A stretch of 64,000 bases of DNA from Flavobacteriales bacterium TMED123 (GTDB lineage Bacteria > Bacteroidota > Bacteroidia > Flavobacteriales > BACL11). The notes beneath the pieces are model-generated. The model saw only the letters and a program-made list of their open reading frames with translations. It was not told where the DNA came from and did no database searches. The stretch lies in NCBI GenBank assembly GCA_002170165.1, contig NHFY01000012.1, positions 1-64,000 of the forward strand. Direction: 5' to 3'. Both the position numbers and the translations under genes were made by a program. This document shows, piece by piece, positions 62,746-64,000 of this stretch. The stretch's first letter is position 1; each line of letters opens with the position of its first letter.

Positions 62746-62777
62746 GTGGGTTTTTTATTAACTAAAAATGAATTAAA

Positions 62778-64000
62778 ATGGAAATAATAATAACTATTGT
62801 AGCACTCATTATAGGAGCTGGTGTTTCTTATTTTGTTTTTAACAATTTGGCAAAAACAAAAGCAAGCACTTTTATAAATGAAGCAAAAAAAGAGGCAGAG
62901 CAAATTAAAAAGGAAAAACTCTTGCAAGCAAAGGAAAAGTTCTTAGAGTTAAAATCTGATCATGAGAAGATGATAAACAATAAGAGCAATGAGCTTTCAA
63001 AGGCGGAAAATAGAGTAAAAGATAAGGAAAATTCTTTATCAAAAAAGTTGGCAGAGAACAATAAAAAAGAAAAGCAATTAGAAGAGCAGAAAAACAATCT
63101 CAACCAGCAAAAAGAAGTATTACAAAAGCGCCAAGATGAGTTGACTAAATCGCACAAAAAGCAAGTAGAGCAATTAGAAACCATATCCAAACTTTCAGCA
63201 GAAGAAGCTAAGGAGCAGTTGGTAGAAGCTCTAAAAGATGAAGCTAAAACCAAAGCTTTGGAAATTGTGCAGGCAACCATTGAAGAAGCAAAACTAACGG
63301 CTAATCAGGAGGCTAAAAAGGTGGTGATTCAAACCATTCAAAGAACAGCTACTGAGCAAGCTATTGAAAATGCGGTCTCAATCTTCAACATTGAAAGTGA
63401 TGATATAAAAGGTAGAATTATTGGTAGAGAAGGAAGAAACATCCGCGCCATTGAAGCAGCCACAGGAGTTGATGTAGTAGTGGACGATACGCCAGAGGCC
63501 ATCATCATTTCTTGTTTTGATCCTGTAAGAAGAGAAATTGCGCGTCTTTCCCTTCATAAATTGGTGACTGATGGCAGGATTCATCCTGCCAGAATTGAGG
63601 AGGTAGTAAAGAAAACAAAAAAAGAAATTTCTCAAGAGATTATTGAGATTGGCAAAAAAACTACTATCGATTTGGGCATTCATGGATTGCATCCAGAGCT
63701 CATCAGAATGGTTGGAAGAATGCGCTATCGTTCTTCTTATGGGCAGAATTTGCTGCAACATTCAAGGGAAACAGCTAACTTATGCGCTACTATGGCTGCT
63801 GAGTTGGGTTTAAATATTAAACTAGCAAAAAGGGCTGGTCTTTTGCATGATATTGGTAAAGTGCCAGAAGATAATGCAGAAATACCTCATGCTATTTTGG
63901 GAATGCAATTGGCAGAGAAATATGGAGAAAAGCCAGAAGTCTGCAACGCTATTGGTGCGCACCATGATGAAATAGAAATGACTGCTCTTATTTCGCCTAT
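62778..64000 (+). CDS. rny: Ribonuclease Y (runs off window)
   Basis: 407 codons are visible and the gene continues past 64000. It is a membrane-anchored endoribonuclease for mRNA decay. The N-terminal anchor is residues 3-22, followed by a long charged coiled coil (about 25-165). The KH domain carries [15 protein letters not shown] near 215. The HD domain begins with [15 protein letters not shown] and GLLHDIGK near 350. Order and sequence match RNase Y closely. The start ATG 62778 is the only one that gives the membrane anchor. Confidence 0.95.
   Translation, partial: MEIIITIVALIIGAGVSYFVFNNLAKTKASTFINEAKKEAEQIKKEKLLQAKEKFLELKSDHEKMINNKSNELSKAENRVKDKENSLSKKLAENNKKEKQLEEQKNNLNQQKEVLQKRQDELTKSHKKQVEQLETISKLSAEEAKEQLVEALKDEAKTKALEIVQATIEEAKLTANQEAKKVVIQTIQRTATEQAIENAVSIFNIESDDIKGRIIGREGRNIRAIEAATGVDVVVDDTPEAIIISCFDPVRREIARLSLHKLVTDGRIHPARIEEVVKKTKKEISQEIIEIGKKTTIDLGIHGLHPELIRMVGRMRYRSSYGQNLLQHSRETANLCATMAAELGLNIKLAKRAGLLHDIGKVPEDNAEIPHAILGMQLAEKYGEKPEVCNAIGAHHDEIEMTALISP

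Noticed and set aside
62718-62927. Minus-strand frame across the 6S-like RNA and the start of rny
   Set aside because: It is opposite the rny membrane anchor and the structured RNA; its composition is a poly-Phe/Cys shadow.
1-64000. A defence system, prophage or integrative element
   Set aside because: No integrase, transposase, restriction, toxin-antitoxin, reverse transcriptase or phage structural gene was recognised, and both tRNAs lack flanking repeats or integrase genes.

Overview
The window is ordinary, gene-dense, AT-rich chromosome from a member of the Bacteroidota, most likely the Flavobacteriales or a close relative. The evidence is: secreted PKD/Ig-like proteins ending in the type B (gliding-motility-associated, CHU_C) sorting domain of the type IX secretion system; a TonB receptor with a carboxypeptidase-like N-terminal domain; bacillithiol genes (bshA, bshC); the rpmB/rpmG/DUF4295/ftsY/rimO neighbourhood; and many copies of the phylum's -7 promoter box TAnnTTTG. 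I see no insertion sequence, prophage, integrase, CRISPR array or recognisable defence island. No stretch above 300 bases lacks a gene.

Layout. 1-2.1 kb: a divergent start with the N-terminus of hutU and a DUF5522 gene leftward, and a PLP enzyme and a GH73 glucosaminidase rightward. 2.1-10.3 kb: a leftward glycosyltransferase/rnhB/DUF3352-like operon facing a rightward flippase, Wzz-like and O-antigen-ligase-like surface polysaccharide set. 10.3-14.6 kb: a secreted orphan, an acyl-CoA reductase, and the mtaB-lgt operon. 14.7-20.1 kb: one 1784-residue PKD-repeat surface protein. 20.1-24 kb: a solute-binding lipoprotein, uridine phosphorylase and universal stress protein on back-to-back promoters, and a stand-alone CinA C-terminal amidase. 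24-34.1 kb: ribosomal proteins L28 and L33 (split by a lipoprotein and an M1 peptidase), DUF4295, ftsY, rimO, bshC, guaA and a LysM/periplasmic-binding protein. 34.2-41.4 kb: four secreted adhesin-like proteins. 41.4-45.2 kb: a lipoprotein, PRTase, aroK, SDR, GNAT, tRNA-Lys and tRNA-Leu. 45.2-49.9 kb: leftward operon small membrane protein-mutL-rhomboid-rhomboid-endonuclease/phosphatase. 50-54.7 kb: a GH3/serine-hydrolase fusion, bshA and coaE. 54.6-59.5 kb: two small unlisted genes, rlmD, a TonB receptor and a gene broken by one in-frame TGA. 59.6-64 kb: an ArsC-type reductase, an M23 peptidase, a ZapB-like coiled coil, zapA, a probable 6S RNA and the start of rny.

Several genes share themes. 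bshA and bshC make bacillithiol. GH73, the GH3 fusion, M23, LysM, lgt and zapA serve the envelope and cell division. ftsY and lgt serve protein export and lipidation. mtaB, rimO and rlmD modify the translation machinery.

I found no convincing undescribed multi-gene system. The best leads are: the in-frame TGA at an apparent Trp codon (59141-59143); a terminator-like hairpin whose loop holds the start codon of the next gene (20112-20156); two adjacent secreted proteins that lack a sorting domain but share a Pro-Ile-x-His-aromatic C-terminus (34.2-36 kb); a MutL with an altered endonuclease motif; and -7 boxes so close to start codons that leaderless mRNAs are likely.
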